From assembly GCA_035503715.1 (NCBI GenBank), contig DATJTE010000073.1, forward strand, positions 1 through 64,000: a DNA stretch of 64,000 nt. Reading direction: 5' to 3'. A program made the translations under genes and the position numbers. The DNA comes from OAS926 sp035503715. GTDB taxonomy: Bacteria; Pseudomonadota; Alphaproteobacteria; Rhizobiales; Rhizobiaceae. Within the stretch, counting starts at the first letter, position 1. Every line of letters starts with the position of its first letter. This document shows positions 16,255-26,129 of the stretch, one piece after another. Below the pieces are notes generated by a model. The model worked only from the letters and a program-made list of their open reading frames with translations. It was not told where the DNA came from and did no database searches.

Positions 16255-17034
16255 CTATTTAAAGCCAATGCAGTTGAACTGCGTCGTTCCCGCCTGCGCG
16301 ACGCGTTTTTCGACATTGGCGGCGAGCCTTTTCAGTCCATTGCCGGGCTTTGCGGGGTTTCGGGCGATCGGATTTGGCAGTGTGACGGCGAGCAGGGAGG
16401 CCTGGCGACGGCTCAAGTCCTTGGCGGACTTGCCGAAATGATACTGGGACGCGGCTTCGATCCCGTAGATGCCCGGCCCCCATTCAGCGATATTCAGGTA
16501 GATTTCCATGATGCGCCGTTTTGAGAGCACCACGTCCATGTAAATGGCGAAGGGTATCTCAATTACTTTGCGGATCGTGCCGAACGGCCGGTGCCAGAGG
16601 TAAAGGTTCTTGACGGTCTGCATCGGGATCGTGGAGGCGCCGCGCACCCCCTCCCCCTCGAGCGCGTCCTGCACGACGGCGCTCAGTTCCGCGAAATCGA
16701 CCCCGCGATGCCAGCAGAACTGCCCGTCCTCCGACATGATGACCGACTTGACCAGCGCCGGCGCGACATCGTCGATCGGCACCCAGCGGCGGTCGTAGCC
16801 GTTCAGCGTCACCACCTCGCCAACCATGCGCGCCGAGATCGGATGGACGAAGGGCGGCCAGTAGAGGAGCGTGAGAACCGTCGGAATCGCTCCCAGAACG
16901 ACGCAGGTCCAGAAGGCACGGCGCAACCAGACTCGTAGCCCGGCCCGCTTTCGCCCCCTCGCTCTCGCCATTCCTGGCCCTTCCTCGTCAGGCTCGACGA
17001 TCGGCGCCGACACGCTCTCATACCTTGTTGTCAC
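16255..17034 (-). CDS. mtgA: Monofunctional peptidoglycan glycosyltransferase
   Basis: 259 residues. One N-terminal membrane helix (about residues 38-60) is followed by a GT51 domain. The key motifs are KSVIMSEDGQFCWHRGVDF (catalytic Glu in motif 1), GASTIPMQTVKNLYLW (motif 2), RKVIEIPFAIYMDVVLSKRRIMEIYLN (motif 3/4) and NIAEWGPGIYGIEAASQYHFGKSA (motif 5). It polymerises lipid II into glycan strands without a transpeptidase domain. It is divergent from ispA across about 100 bases. Confidence 0.95.
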   Translation of the reverse strand: MTTRYESVSAPIVEPDEEGPGMARARGRKRAGLRVWLRRAFWTCVVLGAIPTVLTLLYWPPFVHPISARMVGEVVTLNGYDRRWVPIDDVAPALVKSVIMSEDGQFCWHRGVDFAELSAVVQDALEGEGVRGASTIPMQTVKNLYLWHRPFGTIRKVIEIPFAIYMDVVLSKRRIMEIYLNIAEWGPGIYGIEAASQYHFGKSAKDLSRRQASLLAVTLPNPIARNPAKPGNGLKRLAANVEKRVAQAGTTQFNCIGFK

Positions 17035-17136
17035 GGATCACCCGAATAAAGGCGACAAACGCCGTGCGCAACGCTTGATCGGCACAATCCGCAGCCTGGC
17101 TTGACCCCAGAACTGGTTGCCGTAAACGCTTCAGCC

Positions 17137-18054
17137 ATGGTCGAAACCGCTGATCTGTCGTTTACGGACGCCCTGGAACGGCGCGCCCGCTCCATCGAAG
17201 CGCTGCTGGACCGGATCCTTCGCCAGGAGCCGGAAGCGGGCGAAACGATGCGTCCGAAACGTCTGCTCGACGCCATGCGCCACGGCGTTCTGAACGGCGG
17301 CAAGCGGCTGAGACCCTTCCTTGTGATGGAAAGCGCTGCCCTGTTCGGCGCGGACAACGAGGCGGCGGAGCGGGTCGCGGCGGCGCTGGAATGCATCCAT
17401 TGCTATTCGCTGATCCATGACGATTTGCCGGCCATGGACGACGACGATTTGAGGCGCGGACAGCCCACGGTCCACAAGGCCTTCGATGAAGCGACCGCCA
17501 TTCTTGCCGGCGACAGCCTTTTGACTATTGCCTTTGATGTTGTCGTTGCCCCTGAGACCGAGCTGCCGCCGACGGCAAAGGTCGACCTCGTTTCCGAACT
17601 TGCCCGCGCGGCAGGCATTGGCGGCATGGTTGGAGGTCAAGCCCTTGATCTTGCAGCGGAAAAGAAGGCCCCCGACGAAGTCGGCATCATCACATTGCAG
17701 GCTATGAAGACCGGTGCGCTGATCCGTTTTGCGTGCGAGGCGGGGGCGATAGTTGCCGTTGCCAAACCGGAGGATCGCGAGCGGCTCGCGGCCTTCGGAT
17801 CCGCGGTTGGGCTGGCTTTTCAACTTGCGGACGACCTGCTCGACCTCACCTCCGACGAACAGACGCTCGGCAAGGCCGCTGGCAAGGACGTCGCGGCCGG
17901 CAAGGCCACGCTTGCAGCACTTCACGGACCCGCATGGGCGCAGACGCAGCTCTTCGGCCTGGTCGAGCAGGCCAATGCCTTGCTGGAGCCCTTCGGCGAA
18001 AGGGCGGCGATGCTTCGGGAAGCCGCCAAATTCGTTGCGATCCGGCGCAGTTGA
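17137..18054 (+). CDS. ispA: Polyprenyl synthetase, probable farnesyl diphosphate synthase
   Basis: 305 residues from the ATG at 17137 (a TTG at 17101 is also in frame). HGVLNGGKRLRPFLV, the first aspartate-rich motif DDLPAMDDDDLRRG and the second DDLLDLTSDEQTLGKAAGKD define the family. It condenses IPP with DMAPP/GPP to give FPP for quinones, hopanoids and the undecaprenyl carrier. The residues before the first motif (HCYSLIH) fit a short-chain product. It stands between mtgA (divergent) and the sensor kinase. Confidence 0.93.
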   Translation: MVETADLSFTDALERRARSIEALLDRILRQEPEAGETMRPKRLLDAMRHGVLNGGKRLRPFLVMESAALFGADNEAAERVAAALECIHCYSLIHDDLPAMDDDDLRRGQPTVHKAFDEATAILAGDSLLTIAFDVVVAPETELPPTAKVDLVSELARAAGIGGMVGGQALDLAAEKKAPDEVGIITLQAMKTGALIRFACEAGAIVAVAKPEDRERLAAFGSAVGLAFQLADDLLDLTSDEQTLGKAAGKDVAAGKATLAALHGPAWAQTQLFGLVEQANALLEPFGERAAMLREAAKFVAIRRS

Positions 18055-18147
18055 GCGGCGCTTGCCGCGTTAACAAACGGAATTTTAATGTAAATGATGC
18101 GTAATCGCCCGCATTAAGGTTTTCCGTATTCGTTGCGGGGCGTATGC

Positions 18148-20487
18148 GTGCCTAAGTACTCGTCCTTCATCCGGTCGATCCGGATTCGTTATCTTTCCGG
18201 CTTATTTATCATTGCCGTTGCCGCCGCATGCATCATGCTGGCCCTCAACAGCTATAATAACTACAGCCACAAGGTCGACCGCATCAGCGGAGACCTGACG
18301 ACCTTTTCGCAGGACCTCAGGAACGCCACCAATTTTGCCGAGCAGGCCGTACGCAACTGGCGCCCGGACACGCGGGCTCAGCTTGCGAGTGCGGCGTGGG
18401 GCCATGTCGAAACGCTGAACGGCGGCATCAACATCATTTCCGGCGAGATCGCTGCCATTCGTCCCAAGTTCTCAAAAAAAGCCGCGGACGAAATCACCGC
18501 CGCCTCGATCAACGACGATCTTTTCTGGACCTCGCGCGACATCGTCCGCAATCTCGGCCTCCTCGCCGCCGCCGAGAAGGCCGATGAGTGGAGCTACCGC
18601 GAAATCCGCAACCAGAACGACCTTTTCGCGCAGCCGGCCATTGCGCGCGCCAAGAAAGCCATGGACGACGAGCGGCGGTTGACCGAAGCGCAAAGCGACA
18701 CGCTGCTCCTGTGGGCTAGCGGCCTGCTGATCGCCGTTTTAGGTGTCGTTGCTTTTTCCGTCTTCCGCCCGATGGAGCGAGCCATCCACCGCGCCTTCGA
18801 TGAATCCGCCGCGCTGCTGGTCAAGGCCGAGGCCGCGGACCGCGCGAAGTCCGAGTTCCTCGCCAATATGAGCCATGAAATCCGCACGCCGATGAACGGC
18901 GTGCTCGGCATGGCGGAACTGCTCGCCAAGACCGATCTCAATCCGCGTCAGAAGACCTTCACGGATGTCATCGTGAAGTCAGGCAACGCGCTGATCACGA
19001 TTATCAACGACATCCTCGACTTCTCGAAGATCAGCGCCGGGCAGCTAACGCTCGACCCCGCACCGTTTGCACTCGCCGAAGCCGTCGAGGACGTTGCAAC
19101 ACTTATCTCCGCGCGCGTCGCGGAAAAGAATTTGGAAATGATCGTGCGGGTCGATCCGCGGCTGCCGCGTCACCTCGTTGGCGACGTCGGTCGTTTCCGG
19201 CAGATCACCACCAACCTTCTGGGCAATGCGGTGAAGTTCACCGAAAAGGGGCACGTCCTGATCGACGTATCCGGCGATGTGATCGACGGTGTCGCGCGGT
19301 TACACGTGCGGGTCGAGGACACCGGCATAGGTATCCCGTCAGACAAGCTGCAGAGCGTGTTCGAAAAGTTCGCGCAGGTTGATTCATCGTCCACGCGTCG
19401 TCACGAAGGCACCGGTCTGGGTCTCGCCATCGCCGCCCGCCTTGTCGACCTGATGGGCGGCACCATCGGGCTCGAGAGCGAAGTCGGTCGCGGCTCGGTC
19501 TTCTGGTTCGATGTTCTGCTGCCTGTGCATCATGAGCACGAAGCGGAAGCGATTGTCCCGGTGGACGTCAGCGGTGCGCGCGTTCTCATCATCGACGACA
19601 ATCAGGTCAATCGCGACATCCTGCTCGAACAGCTCAGGAGCTGGGGATTTGACTGCGCGGCCGCCGAAAGCGGCGCGGTGGGCCTGGCATTCCTCGACCG
19701 CGCCGCGCAACTCGGTGCGCGCGTCGATTGCGTGATTCTCGACTACCAGATGCCCGGCATGAACGGTGCGGACGTCGCCAAGGCGATGTCGTCTGACTCG
19801 CGCACCGACAACATCCCGATCGTGTTGCTCACCTCTGTCGATCAGGTCGATTTCGGCCGACTGGTGCTCGATTTCGGTATCGCGGCGCACCTCACCAAGC
19901 CAGCGCGCTCTTCGGCTCTGCTGGGGACCGTCATAGCTGTCATCCAGAAAGCACGCAGCAATTTCGGCAAAGCGGCCGCATTTATACGGCCGGCACCGGA
20001 TGCGCCGGTCACCGTGCTCAGGCCGCAGATCGTCACGCAGTCTCAACCTGCAGTCACCGACACTCGCGAGGCACAAGCGCTGCAGTCTTCGGCACCGCTC
20101 GATATTCTGATCGCCGAGGACAATGAGGTGAACCAACTCGTCTTCGGGCAAATCTTGAACAGCCTAAACCTCTCCTATCGCATTGCGGGCAACGGTCGCA
20201 CGGCGGTCGAGATGTGGCGGTCGCTAAAGCCGAAGGTGATTCTGATGGACGTCTCGATGCCCGAGATGAACGGCTACGAGGCTGCCCGCGCGATCCGCGA
20301 AGCCGAACAGGCGACCGGCGCCCACATCCCGATCATCGGTGTCACTGCCCACGCGCTGAAAGGCGATCGCGAAAAGTGCATCGAAGCCGGCATGGACGAT
20401 TACCTGCCCAAGCCGATCTCGCCTGATCGCCTCGGCGCCAAGATCGGGACTTGGCTCAGCGAAAACGCGCTGGCGAAGACAGCATAG
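18148..20487 (+). CDS. Hybrid sensor histidine kinase with two receiver domains
   Basis: 779 residues from a GTG at 18148, which has GCGGGG about eight bases upstream (TTG at 18133 is the alternative). Order: helix 1 (about 17-36), a periplasmic region to about 185 without recognisable domain, helix 2 (about 187-207), HisKA with His243 in NMSHEIRTPMNG, HATPase with NLLGNAVKF, DTGIGIP and GTGLGLAIA, receiver 1 with Asp532 in DYQMPGMNG, receiver 2 with Asp701 in DVSMPEMNG. No Hpt domain is seen, so phosphate must pass to a separate Hpt protein. Stimulus unknown. Confidence 0.93.
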   Translation: MPKYSSFIRSIRIRYLSGLFIIAVAAACIMLALNSYNNYSHKVDRISGDLTTFSQDLRNATNFAEQAVRNWRPDTRAQLASAAWGHVETLNGGINIISGEIAAIRPKFSKKAADEITAASINDDLFWTSRDIVRNLGLLAAAEKADEWSYREIRNQNDLFAQPAIARAKKAMDDERRLTEAQSDTLLLWASGLLIAVLGVVAFSVFRPMERAIHRAFDESAALLVKAEAADRAKSEFLANMSHEIRTPMNGVLGMAELLAKTDLNPRQKTFTDVIVKSGNALITIINDILDFSKISAGQLTLDPAPFALAEAVEDVATLISARVAEKNLEMIVRVDPRLPRHLVGDVGRFRQITTNLLGNAVKFTEKGHVLIDVSGDVIDGVARLHVRVEDTGIGIPSDKLQSVFEKFAQVDSSSTRRHEGTGLGLAIAARLVDLMGGTIGLESEVGRGSVFWFDVLLPVHHEHEAEAIVPVDVSGARVLIIDDNQVNRDILLEQLRSWGFDCAAAESGAVGLAFLDRAAQLGARVDCVILDYQMPGMNGADVAKAMSSDSRTDNIPIVLLTSVDQVDFGRLVLDFGIAAHLTKPARSSALLGTVIAVIQKARSNFGKAAAFIRPAPDAPVTVLRPQIVTQSQPAVTDTREAQALQSSAPLDILIAEDNEVNQLVFGQILNSLNLSYRIAGNGRTAVEMWRSLKPKVILMDVSMPEMNGYEAARAIREAEQATGAHIPIIGVTAHALKGDREKCIEAGMDDYLPKPISPDRLGAKIGTWLSENALAKTA

Positions 20488-20488
20488 C

Positions 20489-21334
20489 CTACCAGTTCCG
20501 CATCACGACGCACGCGCCGCCAGCACCGCGAAGCTGCTGGCATAAAATGTCGGCATTGGCGCGGTTGTCGATGCCGATGCGAACTGCATAAACCCCGCGC
20601 CGGCCAATTGGCGTGCGGACACGGCTGACGACCGGCTCATAGTCTGCGAGTAACACACCGTAGCGACCCTTCACGCGTTGCCACTGTTTGATCGCTGCCG
20701 AGCGGCGGAAGTTGCCTGCTACCTGAATGCCCCAAGGCTTCAGATGCACATTCGCCATCGCGACCGTCTCAAAATCGACGACCGGCATGGCCCGGCATGC
20801 GTCGTCGAAGCTCTTCTTTTCATCAAGGGGTCGGATGACACCTGCATAAGCACGGTCGGAAAAGCTCTCCGGCGCTTCGCCCATGATATCGAGCACATAG
20901 CTCTCTGTCTCTAGCGGCAAGAATCCGCCGCGGTCGAGCCAACGCGATACGCGCGCTTCTCCGGCGTTGTAAGCAGCGGCTGCTAGACCGAGATTGCCGT
21001 AATCGTCTTTCAACTCGCGGAGATATTCGGCCGAAGCGGAAATCGCCTGCTCAACGTCGAAAGAATCTTCCAGGCCACGCAGCGCTGCCGTGCCCGGCAT
21101 GAACTGTGCGATGCCTTCTGCTCCGGCGGGACTGACTGCATTCGGATCGAAGCGGCTCTCTTTCCAGATCAGCCGCGCGAAGAACGCTTCCGGCAACGCG
21201 TATTGCTTCGCGTTCGTTTCGATCAGATCGCAAATGCGGTGGATCGTGATTGGCCGATTGCGCCCTGGCGGATCTGCAAGCGCCGACGAAACAAACACCA
21301 CGATAACAGCAGCGGCAAGAACCGCGCGCATCAA
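20489..21334 (-). CDS. Secreted lytic transglycosylase (SLT fold) with C-terminal SPOR-like region
   Basis: 281 residues with a signal peptide (1-20, cut after SSALA). Family-1 SLT motifs: ARLIWKESRFDPNAVSPAGAEGIAQFMPGTA with catalytic Glu in KES, and LAAAAYNAGEARVSRWL. The last 75 residues (VHLKPWGIQVAGNFRRSAAIKQWQRV ... VRIGIDNRANADILCQQL) resemble a SPOR peptidoglycan-binding repeat. It cleaves glycan strands to 1,6-anhydro ends. It is one base downstream of the ispG stop on the same strand. Confidence 0.87.
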   Translation of the reverse strand: MMRAVLAAAVIVVFVSSALADPPGRNRPITIHRICDLIETNAKQYALPEAFFARLIWKESRFDPNAVSPAGAEGIAQFMPGTAALRGLEDSFDVEQAISASAEYLRELKDDYGNLGLAAAAYNAGEARVSRWLDRGGFLPLETESYVLDIMGEAPESFSDRAYAGVIRPLDEKKSFDDACRAMPVVDFETVAMANVHLKPWGIQVAGNFRRSAAIKQWQRVKGRYGVLLADYEPVVSRVRTPIGRRGVYAVRIGIDNRANADILCQQLRGAGGACVVMRNW

Positions 21335-21335
21335 A

Positions 21336-22589
21336 CTATTCCGCCGCCTGCCTGCCGGTCTGGCCGAAGCGGCGCTCTATGTATTCGGCGACCATCTTCT
21401 GAAAGTCCTCGGCTATGTCCGGACCACGCAGCGTTGCAGCCTTGCGGCCGTCGACGAAAACCGGCGCCGTCGGCGTCTCGCCGGTGCCGGGCAGCGAGAT
21501 TCCGATGTCGGCGTGTTTTGATTCACCCGGACCGTTGACAATGCAGCCCATCACCGCAACCTTCAACTCCTCGACGCCCGGATATTTTTCGCGCCAGACC
21601 GGCATGTTCTTGCGGATGTCGTCCTGAATGGTTTGCGCCAACTCTTGGAACACGGTCGATGTCGTGCGGCCACAGCCGGGGCACGCGGCGACGATCGGCA
21701 CGAACTGGCGAAATCCCATTGTCTGCAGCAGTTCCTGCGACACCTGGACTTCGCGTGTGCGGTCACCATTCGGTTCCGGCGTCAGCGATATGCGGATGGT
21801 ATCGCCAATGCCTTGCTGCAGGAGGATGCCCATCGCGGCCGACGAAGCGACAATACCCTTGGAACCCATACCCGCTTCAGTGAGGCCGAGATGCAGTGCA
21901 TGGTCCGAGCGCTTCGCCAACTCTGTGTAGACCGCGATCAAATCCTGCACCTGGCTCACCTTGGCCGACAGGATGATCCGATCGCGCGGGAGGCCGATCT
22001 CTTCCGCCATGTCCGCCGACAGCAATGCAGACTGGACGATCGCCTCGCGCATGACCTGCTGCGCTGTCAAAGGCGAGCCGTTCTTCTGGTTTTCGTCCAT
22101 GAGCCGGGTCAGCAGTTCCTGGTCAAGCGACCCCCAGTTCACGCCAATACGCACGGGTTTGCCGTAGCGGATCGCCATCTCGACGATCGCGCCGAACTGC
22201 TTGTCCTTCTTTTCCTTGAAGCCGACATTGCCCGGATTGATGCGGTACTTCGCCAGCGCCTCGGCGCAGGCCGGGTGATCTGCCAGCAGCTTATGGCCGA
22301 TATAGTGAAAGTCTCCGACCAGCGGCACGTTGATGCCAAGCCGGTCGAGCCTGTCCTTGATCGCAGGAACCGCGGCAGCACTTTCGTCGCGGTCGACCGT
22401 AATACGCACGATTTCCGATCCGGCACGATGCAGCGCCGCTACCTGCGCTACTGTCTGATCGATGTCTGCCGTATCGGTGTTGGTCATCGACTGGACGACA
22501 ACGGGCGCACCGCCGCCGACCATCACGCCGCCAACATCGACGCCGACGGAATGCCTGCGCGGAAAAGGAGAGGAAAAGTACCCGGTCAT
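21336..22589 (-). CDS. ispG: 4-hydroxy-3-methylbut-2-enyl diphosphate synthase
   Basis: 417 residues. VQSMTNTDTADIDQTVAQVAAL, IRVNWGSLD-type substrate motif (here IGVNWGSLDQELL), and the iron-sulfur cysteines in ACPGCGRTT and CIVNGPGE are all present. It performs the penultimate step of the MEP isoprenoid pathway with a 4Fe-4S cluster. An ATG at 22616 adds nine residues; 22589 fits the family N-terminus better, though its ribosome site is weak. Together with ispA it places two isoprenoid genes within 6 kb. Confidence 0.95.
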   Translation of the reverse strand: MTGYFSSPFPRRHSVGVDVGGVMVGGGAPVVVQSMTNTDTADIDQTVAQVAALHRAGSEIVRITVDRDESAAAVPAIKDRLDRLGINVPLVGDFHYIGHKLLADHPACAEALAKYRINPGNVGFKEKKDKQFGAIVEMAIRYGKPVRIGVNWGSLDQELLTRLMDENQKNGSPLTAQQVMREAIVQSALLSADMAEEIGLPRDRIILSAKVSQVQDLIAVYTELAKRSDHALHLGLTEAGMGSKGIVASSAAMGILLQQGIGDTIRISLTPEPNGDRTREVQVSQELLQTMGFRQFVPIVAACPGCGRTTSTVFQELAQTIQDDIRKNMPVWREKYPGVEELKVAVMGCIVNGPGESKHADIGISLPGTGETPTAPVFVDGRKAATLRGPDIAEDFQKMVAEYIERRFGQTGRQAAE

Positions 22590-22681
22590 ATCGGGCGAAC
22601 CTTTGAGAAACCGCATCTGAGGTGGAACATGAGAGGCAATCTGTCAACGTTGCCGGACAATAGGTCGCGCGTGTGACGGTC

Positions 22682-23311
22682 TTACGGCCGGATCGCCTGT
22701 TCGACCATGGCGATCAGCGTTTTTACGGTTGCGGCCTGGCAGTCATTGTCGCCGCGGCGCATCTTCAGCCCATCGAGCGCATCCAGCATGATATCGGCCA
22801 TATGCTGGGCGCTAAGTCCGCGGCGGCTAAGATCGGTTCCCTTTATGTCCGCCTCGCGGGCAATTGCGCCGGCAAGCAATCCGGAGATCTTGCCCCGGCA
22901 CTCTTCGATGATGTCGCCGGCAAGGCGATTGCCCAAATCCATCAATTCGGCACCGTGTGGTGACTCTTCGACCTCCCTTTTCATGGCGATGAAAGAGGCG
23001 TCGAACGAGCGCGTGACGCGGTCGGCAAACACCGCATCCGAAGGCAGCTCCGTCGACCAGGTGGCGACCATTCTGCCGCAGATGACGGCCACCAGCGCCC
23101 GATAGATTTCGGTCTTGTTCTTGAACTGGAGATAGAGCGCCGGCCGCGACACTTCAGCAGCACGCGCAATGTCATCCATCGTTGTGCGATCGAAACCGTA
23201 CGCGAGAAAGACTTTCATCGCGCCTTCGAGGATTCGCGCGCGCTTCGGGTCTGCATCCAGTTCCAGTTTTTCCAAGACGTCCAAAATTGGCTTTCCGTCA
23301 CATGTTGACAT
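22682..23311 (-). CDS. TetR/AcrR-family repressor of the oxidoreductase-efflux cluster
   Basis: 209 residues from the ATG at 23311 (a TTG at 23338 would place the N-terminus inside the operator). DPKRARILEGAMKVFLAYGFDRTTMDDIARAAEVSRPALYLQFKNKTEIYRAL is a full TetR helix-turn-helix. The C-terminal ligand domain is typical in length. It is divergent from the iorA-like gene with a 27-bp palindrome directly in front of its start, so it very likely represses itself and the genes from 23.4 to 31.2 kb. Confidence 0.9.
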   Translation of the reverse strand: MSTCDGKPILDVLEKLELDADPKRARILEGAMKVFLAYGFDRTTMDDIARAAEVSRPALYLQFKNKTEIYRALVAVICGRMVATWSTELPSDAVFADRVTRSFDASFIAMKREVEESPHGAELMDLGNRLAGDIIEECRGKISGLLAGAIAREADIKGTDLSRRGLSAQHMADIMLDALDGLKMRRGDNDCQAATVKTLIAMVEQAIRP

Positions 23312-23334
23312 TCTGACGGATTTTGTCAGAATGT
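23305..23334. promoter_or_regulatory. TetR operator and divergent promoter
   Basis: ACATTCTGAC (23308-23317), seven bases, GTCAGAATGT (23325-23334): perfect 10-bp arms. TTGACA (23305-23310) overlaps the left arm and could be the -35 for the rightward genes. Placement immediately before the regulator start supports autoregulation. Confidence 0.75.
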
Positions 23335-23376
23335 TCAAGAGCGGCCGTTAAGGCTTGCGCGGCATAGACGACAACG

Positions 23377-23850
23377 ATGGGTATCCCTATGCGCCTCACC
23401 GTGAACGGACAAGCCATCGACCTCGAAGCTGATCCAGAGATGCCCCTGCTCTGGGCGTTGCGTGATCTGGCCGGCATCATGGGTCCAAAGTTCGGGTGCG
23501 GAATTGCTGCTTGCGGTGCGTGCACCGTGCTCATCGACGGACAGCCTGTGCGTTCCTGCTCGCTCCCTGTCGGATCGGCGGCAGGCGAAATCACCACGAT
23601 CGAAGGGATCTCCACGAACGGCGAGCTGCATCCGGTGCAGCAGGCGTGGCTCGAGGAGCAGGTGTCGCAGTGCGGCTACTGCCAAGCCGGGCAGATCATG
23701 AGCGCGGTGGCGCTGATCGAAGAAATCCCTGAGCCGACCGACGAAGACATCGACAACGCTATGGGCGGCAATCTCTGCCGCTGCGGCACTTATCCCCGTA
23801 TCCGCACGGCCATCAAGAAGGCAGCACAGCTCAAGCTGGCGAGGGCCTGA
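23377..23850 (+). CDS. iorA: (2Fe-2S) subunit of isoquinoline 1-oxidoreductase-type molybdenum enzyme
   Basis: 157 residues (153 if started at the ATG at 23389, MRLTVNGQ, the usual family start). The plant-type 2Fe-2S site is FGCGIAACGACTVLIDG with the fourth Cys in VRSCSLP; the second cluster uses CGYCQAG and GGNLCRCGTYPRI. Such small subunits carry electrons from the molybdenum cofactor to the acceptor. The large subunit starts two bases after its stop. Confidence 0.9.
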   Translation: MGIPMRLTVNGQAIDLEADPEMPLLWALRDLAGIMGPKFGCGIAACGACTVLIDGQPVRSCSLPVGSAAGEITTIEGISTNGELHPVQQAWLEEQVSQCGYCQAGQIMSAVALIEEIPEPTDEDIDNAMGGNLCRCGTYPRIRTAIKKAAQLKLARA

Positions 23851-23852
23851 AA

Positions 23853-26129
23853 ATGGCGTCGATTCGCAAGATCGCTCGCCGCACCTTCCTGTTTGGCGCA
23901 GCTGCTGTCGCCGGCGGGGCAGTGTTCGGCTACTGGTATTACAAGCGCCCTTATCCCAACCCGCTTGAAGACAGCCTTGCCGAAGGCGAGGCGACCTTCA
24001 ATCCCTATGTGAAGATCGCCTCGGACAACACGATCACCGTGATCGCGCCGCGCGCCGAGATGGGCCAGGGCATTTCCACCACGCTCGCCGCCTTCGTCGC
24101 CGAAGAGCTTGACGTGACGCTGGACAAAGTGACGGTGGAGCACGGCCCGGCTTCCTACGCCTATTTCAACGCGGCCATGCTGTCGGAATCGGCACCGTTC
24201 AATTTCTTCGATGACAGCGCGATCGCGGAGACAGTGCGGTCCGCGATCGGCATGGTCGGCAAAGTGCTGGCAGTGCAGGGGACCGGCGGGTCAGCCTCCA
24301 CCCGTGACGGTTTTGACAAGATGCGTCAGGCGGGTGCCGCGACGCGCATCCTGCTGGTCCAAGCCGCTGCGGCAAAATTCAAAGTCCCAGCCCGTGAGCT
24401 CACGACCGACAACGGCTCGATCGTCCACAAACCCTCCGACCGCAGCGTGACGTATGGAGAGGTCGCACTCGACGCGGGCAAGCTACCACCACCCGGCGAA
24501 GTAACCCTCAAGGACAAGTCCGCGTGGAAGCTGCTCGGCAAGTCGCAGCCCCGCGTCGACATGCTCGACAAGGTTACCGGCGCGCCGATCTTCGGCATCG
24601 ATGTTCAACTGCCCGACATGCTGTACGGCACGGTGCGCATGAGCCCGGTGTTCGGCGCGAAGCCGGTGAAGGCTGACCTGTCGAAGGCCAAGAAGATGCC
24701 TGGCGTGGTGAAGATCGTGCCGCTCGAAACAACCTATGGAAGCGGGTTCGGCGTGATCGCGGATAACACCTGGGCGGCGTTCAAGGCCGCCGAGGCGATC
24801 GAGGTCGAGTGGGAAAAGCCGGTCAATCCGCCAGACAGCGCCGGGCTGATGCAGATCATCGCCGACGCAGCAGCCGCCGGGGACGGGTCGGTCATGCGTG
24901 ATGACGGCGACGTCGACGTCGCTTTCGCCGACGCACCGCGCGATCGCATGGTAGAAGCCGAGTACCGCGTGCCGTATCTGTCGCACGCGCCGATGGAGCC
25001 CATGAACTGCACCGCACAGTTGAAGGACGGTGCGCTGACCGTGTGGGCGCCCAACCAGGCGCCGACGATCGTGCGCTGGCTCTGCGCCGATCTTGTCGGC
25101 GTGCCGCAGGACAAAACGACTGTTCACACCACCTCCATGGGCGGCGCTTTCGGCCGGCGCGGTGAGATCGACTATTCGCTGTACGCCACGCTGCTTGCCA
25201 AGGAAGCGGAGGGCCGGCCGGTGAAGGTGACGTGGACGCGCGAGGAAGACACGCGGCACGACTGCTATCGACCGGCGTCGATTGCAAAAATGCAGGCGCG
25301 GTTGGCCGACGATGGCATGCCGGTCGCGGTCGACATGCGTATTGCGGGACAATCGCTGATCGACAGCCTTGTGGGTCGCATATTTCCCGGCCAGTCCGGA
25401 CTTGGACCGGACAAGACGATCACTGACGGCTCGCACGACCAGCCTTACACGATCCCGAACTATCGCGTCACCGGCATCAAGGTTCCGCTTACGATTCCCG
25501 TCAGCTTCTGGCGTTCGGTCGGCGCATCGCAGAACGGATTCTTCCATGAAAGCTTCATGGACGAGATCGCGGCCGCCGGAAAAGTTGATCCGGTCGAGAT
25601 GCGGCGCAAGTTGATGAAGGACTTTCCGACTGCGCTGGCCGTCATCAATAAGGTTGCCGAAATGTCGAACTGGGGCGAAGCGCTGCCGGCCGGCAAGGCG
25701 AAGGGCGTCGCCTTTACGCTCGCCTTCGGCAGCTGGTGCGGACAGGTCATCCAGGTCGCCGATACGCCCGCAGGCATCAAGCTCGAGAAGATGTGGATTG
25801 CCGTCGATGTCGGCACCGCGCTCGATCCGTCGATCATCGAGGCGCAACTGTTTTCCGGCGCGATTTACGGACTGTCCGCGGCGATGGGTCAGGAGATCAC
25901 GTTCAAGGACGGCATGGTGGAGCAGTCTAACTTCCACGACTACGACGCGCTGCGCATTCACCAGTCGCCTGCCTTCGAGGTGGCGGTGCTGGAGAACTAT
26001 CACAAGATGGGAGGTGTCGGAGAAGTTGGAACGCCGCCGGCGGCACCCGCTCTGGCCAATGCAGTCTTCGCCCTCACCGGCAAGCGAATCCGTTCATTGC
26101 CACTGAGCAAAGAGGTGGCCTTCGCATGA
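23853..26129 (+). CDS. iorB: Molybdopterin-binding large subunit, isoquinoline 1-oxidoreductase type
   Basis: 758 residues. The N-terminus has a twin-arginine-like ARRTFLFGAAAVAGGAVFGYW, so the complex is probably moved to the periplasm or anchored there. Xanthine-dehydrogenase-family cofactor motifs follow: PRAEMGQGISTTLAAFVAEEL, HTTSMGGAFGRRGEID and the C-terminal GVGEVGTPPAAPALANAVF with the conserved catalytic Glu. It hydroxylates an N-heteroaromatic or oxidises an aldehyde; the true substrate is unknown. Its stop overlaps the cytochrome start (ATGA). Confidence 0.9.
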   Translation: MASIRKIARRTFLFGAAAVAGGAVFGYWYYKRPYPNPLEDSLAEGEATFNPYVKIASDNTITVIAPRAEMGQGISTTLAAFVAEELDVTLDKVTVEHGPASYAYFNAAMLSESAPFNFFDDSAIAETVRSAIGMVGKVLAVQGTGGSASTRDGFDKMRQAGAATRILLVQAAAAKFKVPARELTTDNGSIVHKPSDRSVTYGEVALDAGKLPPPGEVTLKDKSAWKLLGKSQPRVDMLDKVTGAPIFGIDVQLPDMLYGTVRMSPVFGAKPVKADLSKAKKMPGVVKIVPLETTYGSGFGVIADNTWAAFKAAEAIEVEWEKPVNPPDSAGLMQIIADAAAAGDGSVMRDDGDVDVAFADAPRDRMVEAEYRVPYLSHAPMEPMNCTAQLKDGALTVWAPNQAPTIVRWLCADLVGVPQDKTTVHTTSMGGAFGRRGEIDYSLYATLLAKEAEGRPVKVTWTREEDTRHDCYRPASIAKMQARLADDGMPVAVDMRIAGQSLIDSLVGRIFPGQSGLGPDKTITDGSHDQPYTIPNYRVTGIKVPLTIPVSFWRSVGASQNGFFHESFMDEIAAAGKVDPVEMRRKLMKDFPTALAVINKVAEMSNWGEALPAGKAKGVAFTLAFGSWCGQVIQVADTPAGIKLEKMWIAVDVGTALDPSIIEAQLFSGAIYGLSAAMGQEITFKDGMVEQSNFHDYDALRIHQSPAFEVAVLENYHKMGGVGEVGTPPAAPALANAVFALTGKRIRSLPLSKEVAFA

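Noticed and set aside
24483..26003. 506-codon minus-strand open frame
   Set aside because: Antisense to the molybdenum-enzyme large subunit; no motif seen.
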